From NCBI RefSeq assembly GCF_014696435.1, contig NZ_JACJQG010000055.1, forward strand, positions 1-64,000: a DNA stretch of 64,000 nucleotides, in the 5' to 3' direction. The notes below the pieces were generated by a model. It saw only the letters and a program-made list of their open reading frames with translations. It ran no database searches and was not told where the DNA came from. Position numbers and translations under genes: made by a program. The DNA comes from Calothrix anomala FACHB-343. GTDB taxonomy: Bacteria > Cyanobacteriota > Cyanobacteriia > Cyanobacteriales > Nostocaceae. Below, piece by piece: positions 53,654 to 62,825 of the stretch (position 1 is its first letter; every line of letters begins with the position of its first letter).

Positions 53654-56600
53654 ACAGATATTATCGGCAATGGTTACCTTATGCTGTGGCGATAGGGACA
53701 ACTGCGATCGCCTTAATGTTGACAGTCTGGTTTGAACCACTGCTATTTAGAGTCGTTAATGCTTTTTTCTACATAGCGATAATTATTACCAGCTGGTATG
53801 GCGGCTATCGCCCAGGAATGGTGGCAATTGTGCTGTCATTCTTGGCAATTGAAACCTTCTTGATTAAAAATGTACATCAACTGCGCTTCGAGCAACCAGA
53901 AAGCTTACTGCGGTTGACGGTATTTTTACTAGTTAGCTTGACGATTAATTTAGTCACAGGCAGTTTGCATGAAAGCAAAAAGAAAATCCAACAACTCAGT
54001 CAAAAGTTAGCCCAGGAAAATGCCGAACAACTGCGAATGGCGCTGTCTGCCGCTCACATGGGAATGTGGGATTGGAATTTACTCACCAATGATGTGAAAT
54101 GGTCAGCAGAATGTCACCAGTTATTTGGCTTGGTTGTGGGTAGTTTTGATGGTAGATATGAAACATTTTTAACTTACTTACATCCAGAAGATCGCCCCAT
54201 ACTTGAGCAAGTAGTTAAACAAGCCCTACAAAATCGCAACAACTTCCACCACGAGTATCGGATTATTTGGCCAGATGGTAGCCTGCACTGGCTGGAAGTC
54301 AGAGGACAAGCATTTTATAACCCAGCAGGTGAGCCGCTGAGGATGGCGGGAACTGTGATGGCAATAGATCAGCGCAAGCAAGCTGAACAAACTTTAGGCA
54401 AACAACTACTACGAATTCAAACTCTGTTCAAAACCTCATTTGATGGCATCGTTATTTTAGATGCCAAAGGAAATGTCATCGATGCCAATCCGCGATTTGC
54501 GCAAATGCTGGGCTACAGCAGCGAAAAACTTGCCCAGATGAGCGTTTTTGATTGGGATGCGGTGTTTACGCCGCAAGAAATTCAGCAAATGTTACATGAT
54601 ACTTTGAGCGTGAAAACAGGAGTGTTTGAAACTCGCCACCGTCGCAAAGATGGCTCAATTTACGATGTCGAGATCAGCTCTAGCATTGTGGAATGGGAAG
54701 GGGAATTACTGCGATTTTGCGTATGTCGCGATATTAGCGATCGCAAACTTGCTCAAACAGCTTTACAGCAAAGCGAACACCGCTACCGCGCCTTAGTTAA
54801 TGCTTCGGCGCAGATTGTCTGGCGCACTGATGGCGATGGCATGACAATTAGCGCCCCAGAAATTTGGGAAGAACTTTCCGGACAATCCGCCAAAGAATCC
54901 TTAGGTTTAGGTTGGCTAGATTTTGTCCACCCTGAAGATCGCGAACAAACTTTGCAAAGCTGGCAAGAATCTTTTACCAACGGTACCTTGTACGCTGCAG
55001 AATATCGCCTGCAGATGAAAGATGGCATTTACCGTGATTTTGCCGTGCGCGGCGTGCCAATTTGCGATCGTCACGGCAAAGTTAGCGAGTGGATTGGTAC
55101 CTGTACAGATATTACAGAGCGCAAACAAGCAGAAGCTGCCCTCAAAGAACAGCAAATTCAGCTGCAACGTCAACTAGCAGAAATCGAAACCATCTATCAA
55201 TCAGCCCCCATCGGCTTAAGCGTCTTGGATACAGATCTCCGCTTTATTCGCATTAATCAACGTTTAGCAGAAATTAATGGTTTTTCTGTAGCAGCACATT
55301 TAGGACACACCATCCGAGAATTGCTACCCGAACTAGCAGATACAGTTGAACCTCTGCTGCGTTCTCTTCTGGAAACCGGTCAACCCGTGTTGAATGTAGA
55401 AATCATGGGGACAACTCCGGCTCAACCTGGGGTGCAGCGAATTTGGGTAGAAAGCTTTTTGCCCTTAAAACAAGGGGAACGCATCATTGGTATTAGTACA
55501 GTCTGCGAGGAAATTACCGAACGCAAACAAGCTGAAGCTCAACTGCAACAAGCCAAGCAAGAGTTAGAAATTCGCGTTAAAGAGCGCACGGCGGAACTAA
55601 TCGAAGTCAACCAACGCCTACTAGAAACAGTCATAGAGCAGCAAAAAAACCAACTCCAGCTATTAGAACAGGCGCAACTACTCGATCTCGCACATGACAC
55701 GATTATCACCCGCGACTTGAACGGAGAAATTTTCTTTTGGAATGAGGGTGCAGAGGCTATGTATGGCTGGAAAAAAGTTGAGGCGTTGGGGAAAAACTTA
55801 CACGGGCTGTTGCAAAGTCAATTACCCCAACCACAGGCAGAAATTGAAGCCGAACTCTTGGCCAAAGGTTATTGGGAAGGCGAACTTACCCATTTTAGCC
55901 GGCATGGGCGAGCGATTATTGTCGCTAGTCGCTGGGTTTTACAGAAAGACAATGCTGGTAACCCTGTAAAAATATTAGAAATCAATAACGATATTACCGA
56001 ACGCAAACAAGCACAATTAGCTTTTATTGAAAGTGAGGAACGCCGCCGTCTAGCTTTAGATTTAACTCTTATAGGCTGTTGGGATTTCCATTTATCCAGT
56101 GGCGAACTCATCTGGGACGATAATATGTTTACTTTACTGGGTTTTACCCCGGAAACAATTGAGCCTAATTATGAACTTTGGCGCAGTCGAATTCATCCAG
56201 AAGATGTTGATTGGGTAGAACAGAGGTTTTTTGCCTCTATCGAAACCCATACAGATTACGCCGCCGAGTACCGGGTAATTTATCCAGATGGTTCAGTACA
56301 TTGGTTAATGGGACGAGCCAGAGCAATTTATGATGAGTCGGGAAAAGCTTTGCGATCGCTCGGCGTATTATTAGATATTAGCGATCGCAAACGAGCAGAA
56401 GAAATCCTGCATCAATATGAACGCATCGTTTCTCATACTACCGATGCCACAGCACTGATAAGCCGCAACTATACTTATAGAATTGTCAACCAAGCTTATA
56501 AAGATTGGTGGCATCAGTCTGATAGGGAGATGATTGGCCAGACAATGGGTGAGATCCTGGGTGAGGATTTGTTTACAGCCAATGTCAAGCCGCGCTTAGA

Positions 56601-57834
56601 TAAATGTTTTGCGGGAGAAACTATTCACAGCGATCATTGGTGCGATCGTGCTGGTTTTCCTCGACGATTTATGAGCATCACCTATACACCTTACCGGGAA
56701 GCAGATGGTACTATTTCTGGTGCGCTGATTATCTTGCACAATTTAACTCAACTCAAACAAGCAGAAGAAGCTTTACGCGAAAGCGAAGAAAAGTTTCGTC
56801 AGCTTGCAGAACACATCCAAGCAGTATTTTGGATGACAGATTTGCAAACTCAGCAAGTGATCTATATCAGCAAAGCTTTTGAAAATATCTGGCAAAAAAC
56901 TTGTCAAAGCGTTTATGAAAATTTTGGCGAGTGGATAGATAGCATTCACCCAGACGATCGCCAAATTGTTGACAATTCACTTAGCCAACAAGTCAGTACA
57001 GGGCGATCTGATGTCAAATATCGGATTATCCGCCCCGATAATTCCATACGCTGGATTCGCGATCGCGCTTTCCCAATTAAAAATGAATCGGGGGATATTG
57101 TCCGAATTGCTGGGATTGCTGAAGACATCACCGAACTGCAAAAAGTTGAGCAAATTAAAAGTGAGTTTATCGGTATTGTCAGTCACGAACTCCGCACCCC
57201 TTTAACAGCCATTCGTGCCGCCTTGGGTTTATTAAATAGTGGTATTTACGATAACAGGCCAGACAAGTTTAAGCGGATGATTGAGATTGCCGCCCTCGAT
57301 AGCGATCGCTTAGTCCGCTTAGTTAACGATATTCTCGATTTAGAGCGCTTAGAATCAGGCAGATCTGTTTTAGACAAAACTACCTGCAATGCGGCTGATT
57401 TAATTTACCAATCAGTTGAAGGGGTAAAAGCGATCGCCGAACAACAAAATATTACTTTTAACATTAATGTTATAGATGCTCAAGTTTGCGCAAATGCTGA
57501 TGCAATTATGCAAACACTTAATAATCTTTTAAGTAATGCCCTGAAATTTTCACCTTCCCATTCCACTATCATTATCAGCGTCCAACAACAAACAGATTTC
57601 GTACTCTTTCAAATTAGCGATCGCGGGCGGGGAATTCCCACTGATAAATTAGAAGCCATCTTTGGGCGATTTCACCAAGTAGACGCTTCTGATTCTCGTG
57701 ATAAAGGCGGCACAGGCTTAGGATTAGCAATTTGTCGGAGTATCATCGATCAGCACAACGGACAAATTTGGGCAGAAAGTACCCTGGGTGAAGGAAGTAC
57801 ATTCTTCTTTACAATACCCTTAGCAAGGAATTAA
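53650..57834 (+). CDS. Giant multi-PAS sensor histidine kinase
   Basis: 1394 residues. Three to four membrane spans at about 10-105 in a DUF4118-like sensor start, then about eight PAS/PAC modules (near 125-245, 252-370, 375-495, 505-630, 680-790, 800-915, 920-1030, 1040-1160), each ending in the D-(I/D)-(S/T)-(D/E)-R-K-Q-A type linker. A coiled-coil lies between PAS4 and PAS5 (about 630-675). HisKA has His1179 in GIVSHELRTPLTA; HATPase has NNLLSNALKFS, DRGRGIP and GGTGLGLAI. No GAF/bilin domain. Translationally coupled to the RcaC-like gene, so the two are very likely cognate partners. Confidence 0.93.
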   Translation: MNRYYRQWLPYAVAIGTTAIALMLTVWFEPLLFRVVNAFFYIAIIITSWYGGYRPGMVAIVLSFLAIETFLIKNVHQLRFEQPESLLRLTVFLLVSLTINLVTGSLHESKKKIQQLSQKLAQENAEQLRMALSAAHMGMWDWNLLTNDVKWSAECHQLFGLVVGSFDGRYETFLTYLHPEDRPILEQVVKQALQNRNNFHHEYRIIWPDGSLHWLEVRGQAFYNPAGEPLRMAGTVMAIDQRKQAEQTLGKQLLRIQTLFKTSFDGIVILDAKGNVIDANPRFAQMLGYSSEKLAQMSVFDWDAVFTPQEIQQMLHDTLSVKTGVFETRHRRKDGSIYDVEISSSIVEWEGELLRFCVCRDISDRKLAQTALQQSEHRYRALVNASAQIVWRTDGDGMTISAPEIWEELSGQSAKESLGLGWLDFVHPEDREQTLQSWQESFTNGTLYAAEYRLQMKDGIYRDFAVRGVPICDRHGKVSEWIGTCTDITERKQAEAALKEQQIQLQRQLAEIETIYQSAPIGLSVLDTDLRFIRINQRLAEINGFSVAAHLGHTIRELLPELADTVEPLLRSLLETGQPVLNVEIMGTTPAQPGVQRIWVESFLPLKQGERIIGISTVCEEITERKQAEAQLQQAKQELEIRVKERTAELIEVNQRLLETVIEQQKNQLQLLEQAQLLDLAHDTIITRDLNGEIFFWNEGAEAMYGWKKVEALGKNLHGLLQSQLPQPQAEIEAELLAKGYWEGELTHFSRHGRAIIVASRWVLQKDNAGNPVKILEINNDITERKQAQLAFIESEERRRLALDLTLIGCWDFHLSSGELIWDDNMFTLLGFTPETIEPNYELWRSRIHPEDVDWVEQRFFASIETHTDYAAEYRVIYPDGSVHWLMGRARAIYDESGKALRSLGVLLDISDRKRAEEILHQYERIVSHTTDATALISRNYTYRIVNQAYKDWWHQSDREMIGQTMGEILGEDLFTANVKPRLDKCFAGETIHSDHWCDRAGFPRRFMSITYTPYREADGTISGALIILHNLTQLKQAEEALRESEEKFRQLAEHIQAVFWMTDLQTQQVIYISKAFENIWQKTCQSVYENFGEWIDSIHPDDRQIVDNSLSQQVSTGRSDVKYRIIRPDNSIRWIRDRAFPIKNESGDIVRIAGIAEDITELQKVEQIKSEFIGIVSHELRTPLTAIRAALGLLNSGIYDNRPDKFKRMIEIAALDSDRLVRLVNDILDLERLESGRSVLDKTTCNAADLIYQSVEGVKAIAEQQNITFNINVIDAQVCANADAIMQTLNNLLSNALKFSPSHSTIIISVQQQTDFVLFQISDRGRGIPTDKLEAIFGRFHQVDASDSRDKGGTGLGLAICRSIIDQHNGQIWAESTLGEGSTFFFTIPLARN

Positions 57835-58226
57835 ACAAGTCGGAAGTCGGAAGTCAGAAGTCGAAAGTCGAAGTACAGTTGTGTAACGGGAATTTAGACC
57901 CCGCATAACATACTTGCAGCTTGTTAGAAGCCGCAGACTTAAACACCGCGAAGATTGTTACAGCAGTTTTCAGGTAATTTAAACACAGATTCTCGTAGGG
58001 GCACGGCATCTACAATCTACTAGTACATACAATAATATTACTGGTGCCGTGCCCCTACTACTGCTTGGTCTATTTACTTGAAAAACGCTGTAAGGTAAGA
58101 AACACAGAGAAAAAATCAGTAATTACACTCTTGTAATGTTCCATACTCAATGAATATTGACAAATAACAAATGACTATTGACTATTGACTATTGACTATT
58201 GACTATTGACAAATGACTATTGACAA
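57835..58226. repeat. Gap with a MITE-like element and heptads
   Basis: GGAAGTC/GAAAGTC units (57838-57872). A probable 135-bp element at 57958-58092 has imperfect terminal repeats TTACAGCAGTTTTCAGGTAA and its inverted partner (17 of 20 matching) around an inner perfect 14-bp repeat, GTAGGGGCACGGCA/TGCCGTGCCCCTAC (57995-58008 and 58045-58058). ATTGACT/AATGACT heptads fill 58154-58229 and run into the next start codon. Confidence 0.65.
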
Positions 58227-58607
58227 ATGACTACAAAAAAATTGTTAATTGTGGATGATGAAGAACGTATCCGAGAACTGGTACAAGCTTGTCTAGAAGA
58301 ATTGGGAGGATGGGCGACGCTGACAGCAGAATCAGGTAAGGAAGCGTTAAAAATAGCACAAACAGAACTTGTTGATGCTATTCTCCTAGATGTATCTATG
58401 CCTGATATGGACGGTTATAGCGTTTATGAACAATTGCAGGCAGATACAATTACTGAATCAATTCCAGTAATTTTTCTCACTGCGAAAGTGCAACCAAGCG
58501 ATCGCGCTCGCTTTGCGGAAATGAAAATTGCTGGTGTAATTACCAAACCCTTTGAACCTCTGAAAATTTCTCAGAATGTGGCGGAAATTCTCGGCTGGGG
58601 AACTTAG
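58227..58607 (+). CDS. CheY-like single-domain response regulator A
   Basis: 126-residue lone receiver, MTTKKLLIVDDEERIRELVQ. Acidic pocket Asp-Asp-Glu at 10-12, phospho-Asp near residue 54 (DAILLDVSMPDMDG), Thr in FLTAK and Lys in TKPFEP. No output domain; it can carry phosphate between kinases and an Hpt protein. Its ATG lies within a heptad repeat (AAATGAC), so there is no ordinary leader. It is a paralogue of the receiver at 59036, sharing C-L-(E/K)-(E/D)-L-G-G-W after the first helix. Confidence 0.92.
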   Translation: MTTKKLLIVDDEERIRELVQACLEELGGWATLTAESGKEALKIAQTELVDAILLDVSMPDMDGYSVYEQLQADTITESIPVIFLTAKVQPSDRARFAEMKIAGVITKPFEPLKISQNVAEILGWGT

Positions 58608-59035
58608 TACCGCTACGGGGAAGTCAAAAGTCAATCAATTTTAGATTTTGGATTTTAAATTTTAGATTAACTGCACCCATAAAGGTAGGGGCGGGTTTAC
58701 TTAGATCGTTGTGAATGAATGAGGATATTTGTTAACCCGCCCCTACTTGGGGATTTTAGATTGACGATTTTAGATTTGTTCCGCTCACATACGCGTAGCG
58801 TCTCGGAGAGAGGGGCGGGGCTTGTACCAAAGAAATAATCTAAAATTGCCACAGTCCAAATTCCTCATTCTGACGCCATTTCAATGGTCTGTTTTTTCAT
58901 GCCCCAATCTAATGTTGTTAAAAGTTAGAAAAAAAATTAGTTCTTTATTAGTTCTTTATTATTGTATTTTACCTTTTTTTAGTAGAGACAAATATTGCTC
59001 ATTTCTGGGAAAGGTATATGCAGACGTTGCCGAAA
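58608..59035. repeat. Gap with inverted repeat
   Basis: GTAGGGGCGGGTT (58685-58697) and AACCCGCCCCTAC (58734-58746) form a perfect 13-bp inverted repeat, flanked by ATTTTAGATT-type direct repeats (58643-58665; 58753-58777). It resembles the element at 57995 but has a different inner sequence. The ACGCGTAGCGTCTCGGAGAG phrase follows at about 58791. No gene credited here. Confidence 0.6.
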
Positions 59036-59434
59036 ATGACTCTAGCTACCAAAACTATATTGCTTCTTGATGACGAAGTTAACGTTAGGGAGTTAGTTGA
59101 ACTTTGTCTGAAAGATTTAGGTGGTTGGACGGTATTAACTGCTGATTCTCCATTTCTAGCTTTGCAAAAGGCTGAATCTAATTCTCCTGATGCGATAGTC
59201 TTAGATTTATCTATGCGTGGCAGTTTTATGTTTTTGCAACAACTCAGAAGAAATATCAAAACTCAAGATATTCCTGTAGTTTTGTTGAGTGCTACAGCGC
59301 GGTGGCTAGACCCACAATTTATGCAAGAATATCAAGTTGTAGGCATTGTTCTCAAACCCTTTAATCCAGTTACCCTACCAGTGGAAATTGCTAATATATT
59401 GAATTGGGATTATGTCCCAGATTGTAATTTATAA
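59036..59434 (+). CDS. CheY-like single-domain response regulator B
   Basis: 132 residues from MTLATKTILLLDDEVNVREL (ATG 59036; in-frame ATG 59018 adds six residues). Receiver with Asp-Asp-Glu pocket, phospho-Asp in DAIVLDLSMRG, LLSATAR in place of the usual Thr strand (Ser/Thr present) and Lys in VLKPFNP. The loop after the phospho-Asp is shorter (SMRGSFMF, lacking the P-x-M-D/N-G turn), so partner recognition may differ from receiver A. Preceded by an AT-rich, T-tract region. It lies 5' of the phytochrome kinase. Confidence 0.88.
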   Translation: MTLATKTILLLDDEVNVRELVELCLKDLGGWTVLTADSPFLALQKAESNSPDAIVLDLSMRGSFMFLQQLRRNIKTQDIPVVLLSATARWLDPQFMQEYQVVGIVLKPFNPVTLPVEIANILNWDYVPDCNL

Positions 59435-59743
59435 CTCTAAAAAATATCAACTTGGGATTATTTTTGCAGTGGGGAGAACAACTTATATTTATTTGATTTT
59501 TAGGTAATTGACTGAATATAAAAGCTAAAAAGATGGAATCAGGTAGATTTATTGAGAAATAAGTAGGTTTACTAATAAGAAATATGAATCTCGCTGCGGG
59601 TGCGTTATGCTAAATGCTAACTCACCTTTTTTTATTGGTCATTGGTCATTGGTCATTGGTCATTGGTCATTTGTTATTTGTCATTGGTCATTGGTTAATA
59701 GAAAATTATTAGGTGTGGTTTCAGATAGAGATTAAGTTTTGTC
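59435..59743. repeat. Gap with TTGGTCA heptads
   Basis: Eight TTGGTCA/TTTGTCA units at 59634-59696; the remainder is AT-rich. The promoter of the phytochrome gene should lie after 59696. Nothing specific seen. Confidence 0.75.
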
Positions 59744-62700
59744 ATGGAGCCATCAGACACAGCCAAGAATAGCGAATTTTTGGTAGCAGAAACAATGGAT
59801 TTCAGTAATTGCGATCGCGAACCGATCCATACTCCCGGTTTAATTCAACCACATGGGATATTATTGACATTAAGCGAACCAAAATTAGAAATTATCCAAA
59901 TTAGTGAGAATGTTCGGCATTTTTTGGGAATTGCGCCAGAAAAGCTGTTAGGAAAACCCCTCGCTTGTCTCTGCTCCAAAACCAAAGTTAAGGAAATCTG
60001 CCAATATCTACAACAAGATAATTTAGAAGTATTTTCTCCTTTAAAAGTCAGAATTTGTAGCGCTGCGTCATCATTAACTCAGCACAAAAAACCATCACAG
60101 AATTTTACAGCTATTTTGCACCGTAGTGATGGGTTATTGGTGATGGAGCTAGAACCTATTCAAGCTAGTAACAGTAAGCAATTTCTACCCTGTCACTACC
60201 TATTAAAAGCAGCGATCGCCAAAATTCGCCAAGCCGCAACCTTTAATGATTTGCTCGCTGAGTTAGTCAAGCAAACCAGGAAAATAACTGGCTTCGATCG
60301 GGTAATGGTTTATCAGTTTGCTGATGATAATAGTGGTGTTGTGGTAGCAGAAGATAAAGCCGCTCACCTGGAAACTTATCTCAATTTACATTATCCATCT
60401 ACTGATATAACTCTGCCAGCTTATAAACTCTTGTACGAAAATTGGCTGCGGCTAATTCCTGATGTCAACTATCAGCCAGTGCGGCTAATTCCTACTGATA
60501 ATCCTCTAAATGATACTCCTCTGGATCTCAGCCACGCTCATTTGCGGAGTATGTCACCTTGTCATCAGGAATATCTACAAAATATGGGCGTAGCGGCTTC
60601 TATGTCCATTTCTTTAATTAACGAAAAACGACTTTGGGGGGTGATTTCTTGCCATCATTACCAACCCAAATATATAGATTATGAAATGCGGAAAGCTTGT
60701 GAATTTCTCGGACAGTTTGCTTCACTAGAATTGGTTTACCAACAAGCACAAGAAATAAATCGCTATCGCTTACAGGGAAAATTAATTCAGGAAAAATTGC
60801 GTCAAGCTTTTGCCCAAGAAATTAGTTTAATTGAACCAGTGCTGCGACTTCAGCAAGTTGAATTATTAAATTTAGTTCATGCGCAAGGAGCTGCATTAAT
60901 TTTAGATCATGAAGTTTCCCTACTGGGTGAGACACCATCAGCCGAGCAAGTTCAAGCATTGATGAATTGGCTATTAGCTAAAGAACGCCAACCAATGTTT
61001 GTGACTGATTCTCTATCCCTACTTTACCCCCAAGCACAGGAATTTAAAACAGTTGCTAGTGGCGTTTTAGTTATTTCCATCATGCTGCGGCAAAAATCTT
61101 ATCATATTGTCTGGTTTAGACCAGAGCAAATTCAAATAGTTCATTGGGCAGGCGATCCGCATCAAGCTGTATCTTTCTCCGATGATGGAGAAATGCGTCT
61201 GTCACCCCGTAAATCGTTTGAATTGTGGAAACAAATAGTTGAAGCCACATCCCTACCTTGGCAAACTGTAGAGATTGAGGCAGCTTGGGAAATGCGCAAT
61301 ACTTTAATGTTGGGAGTACTGGAGTTTTCTCAACAGGCGCTAGAACAAGCCGCAGAACGCGCTGCGATCGCTAATTTGGCTAAAAGTCAGTTTCTCGCCA
61401 AAATGAGTCATGAATTACGTACTCCATTGAATGCCATTTTGGGATTTACCCAATTAATGTCGCGCGATCGCGATACTCCTAGTGAATTTCAGGAAAACTT
61501 AAGTATCATTAGTCGCAGTGGCGAACACTTACTGACGATGATTAATGATGTTTTGGAAATGTCGCGGATTGAAGCGGGACAATTACACCTCAGCGCCAGC
61601 TATTTTGATTTACATCGCCTGTTCGCTTCCATCAACGATATGTTTGCCCTCAAAGCCTCTGAGAAAGGCTTGTATTTAAGCAGTCAGTGGGATGCTACCG
61701 TTCCCCATTATGTTTATGGTGATGAAGCTAAACTGCGGCAAATTTTAATCAATTTGCTCGGCAATGCCATTAAATTTACTACCACAGGTAGAATTACAGT
61801 CAGGGCTAAGGCTGTAGCCTTAAACGATACTCAATCTAAATCTCCTAATTCTCAACCCAAAATTACGCTCAATCTAGAAATTGAAGATACTGGATGTGGT
61901 ATTGCTCAGGGTGATGTAGAAGCGATTTTTACTGCATTTATACAAACAGAACAGGGACGCCATGCACAAGGTACGGGTTTAGGTTTATCCATTAGCCGTC
62001 AGTTTGCCCGATTGATGGGTGGTGAGATTACAGTGCGTAGCAATTTAAACCAAGGATCTACTTTTATTTGTCAGGTATGCCTATCTGTAGCAACTTCGGT
62101 AGATTTAGTACCTTCTCCAGCTACCCGCAATATGATTGGGCTGGAACCAGGACAACCAATTTACCGGATTCTCGTGGCGGAAGATGTGCTAGAAAATCGC
62201 CAATTACTGATTAAATTACTGCAATCAGTAGGGTTTGAGGTTTGTGCTGTGGAAAACGGTGCAGAAGCGATCGCCCAATGGCGTGAATGGCAACCTCACC
62301 TGATTTGGATGGATATGCAAATGCCCGTGATGAATGGTTACATTGCTACTCAGCAAATCCGTGCTACTGAAGGCGGTGAGAAGGTGATAATTATTGCCCT
62401 GACTGCTTCTGCCTTTGAAGAAGACCGTTTAGCTAGCATGAAAGCTGGTTGTAATGACTACTTAGCCAAACCTTTTACGGAAACTGCATTGTTTGAGAAA
62501 ATGACACAATTCTTAGGGGTAGGCTATCTCTACAGCCCAGGAACCACATCAGGTTTGCATCAACCAAGCGTACAGCCCCCATCGCTGACACCACAAGACT
62601 TACAAATTATGCCCGCCGATTGGATTAGTCAGATGCATGAAGCAGCTTTAGATCTCAATGATGCCAAACTATACGAACTCATTGCCCAAATTTCTCCTCA

Positions 62701-62782
62701 AGAACAACCTTTAGCTGACGCTTTGAAATATTTGGTTGATAATTTTCAGTTAGAAGCGATCGCTAATCTCACTGAATTTTAG
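59744..62782 (+). CDS. Phytochrome hybrid histidine kinase (PAS-GAF-PHY-HisKA-HATPase-REC)
   Basis: 1012-residue red/far-red photoreceptor. PAS about 20-125 starts FSNCDREPIHTPGLIQPHG, with Cys23 at the biliverdin-attachment position of bacteriophytochromes. GAF about 150-325 has LRSMSPCHQEYLQNMG, with Cys273-His274 at the phycocyanobilin site of Cph1-type phytochromes. The usual D-I-P segment reads STDITLPAY. PHY about 340-520 has the tongue motifs HWAGD and SPRKSF. HisKA His556 (MSHELRTPLN); HATPase with NLLGNAIKFT and GTGLGLSI; C-terminal receiver Asp857 (IWMDMQMPVMNG), plus about 90 further residues. Having both cysteines is unusual. Confidence 0.93.
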   Translation: MEPSDTAKNSEFLVAETMDFSNCDREPIHTPGLIQPHGILLTLSEPKLEIIQISENVRHFLGIAPEKLLGKPLACLCSKTKVKEICQYLQQDNLEVFSPLKVRICSAASSLTQHKKPSQNFTAILHRSDGLLVMELEPIQASNSKQFLPCHYLLKAAIAKIRQAATFNDLLAELVKQTRKITGFDRVMVYQFADDNSGVVVAEDKAAHLETYLNLHYPSTDITLPAYKLLYENWLRLIPDVNYQPVRLIPTDNPLNDTPLDLSHAHLRSMSPCHQEYLQNMGVAASMSISLINEKRLWGVISCHHYQPKYIDYEMRKACEFLGQFASLELVYQQAQEINRYRLQGKLIQEKLRQAFAQEISLIEPVLRLQQVELLNLVHAQGAALILDHEVSLLGETPSAEQVQALMNWLLAKERQPMFVTDSLSLLYPQAQEFKTVASGVLVISIMLRQKSYHIVWFRPEQIQIVHWAGDPHQAVSFSDDGEMRLSPRKSFELWKQIVEATSLPWQTVEIEAAWEMRNTLMLGVLEFSQQALEQAAERAAIANLAKSQFLAKMSHELRTPLNAILGFTQLMSRDRDTPSEFQENLSIISRSGEHLLTMINDVLEMSRIEAGQLHLSASYFDLHRLFASINDMFALKASEKGLYLSSQWDATVPHYVYGDEAKLRQILINLLGNAIKFTTTGRITVRAKAVALNDTQSKSPNSQPKITLNLEIEDTGCGIAQGDVEAIFTAFIQTEQGRHAQGTGLGLSISRQFARLMGGEITVRSNLNQGSTFICQVCLSVATSVDLVPSPATRNMIGLEPGQPIYRILVAEDVLENRQLLIKLLQSVGFEVCAVENGAEAIAQWREWQPHLIWMDMQMPVMNGYIATQQIRATEGGEKVIIIALTASAFEEDRLASMKAGCNDYLAKPFTETALFEKMTQFLGVGYLYSPGTTSGLHQPSVQPPSLTPQDLQIMPADWISQMHEAALDLNDAKLYELIAQISPQEQPLADALKYLVDNFQLEAIANLTEF

Positions 62783-62825
62783 CTTCTGGATTGTGGATTG
62801 TCTGACTTGATAAATCAAAACTCCT

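Noticed and set aside
58822-59070. 82-residue frame before receiver B
   Set aside because: Overlaps the start of receiver B in another frame, has a poly-T-derived Phe/Leu-rich composition and no ribosome site.
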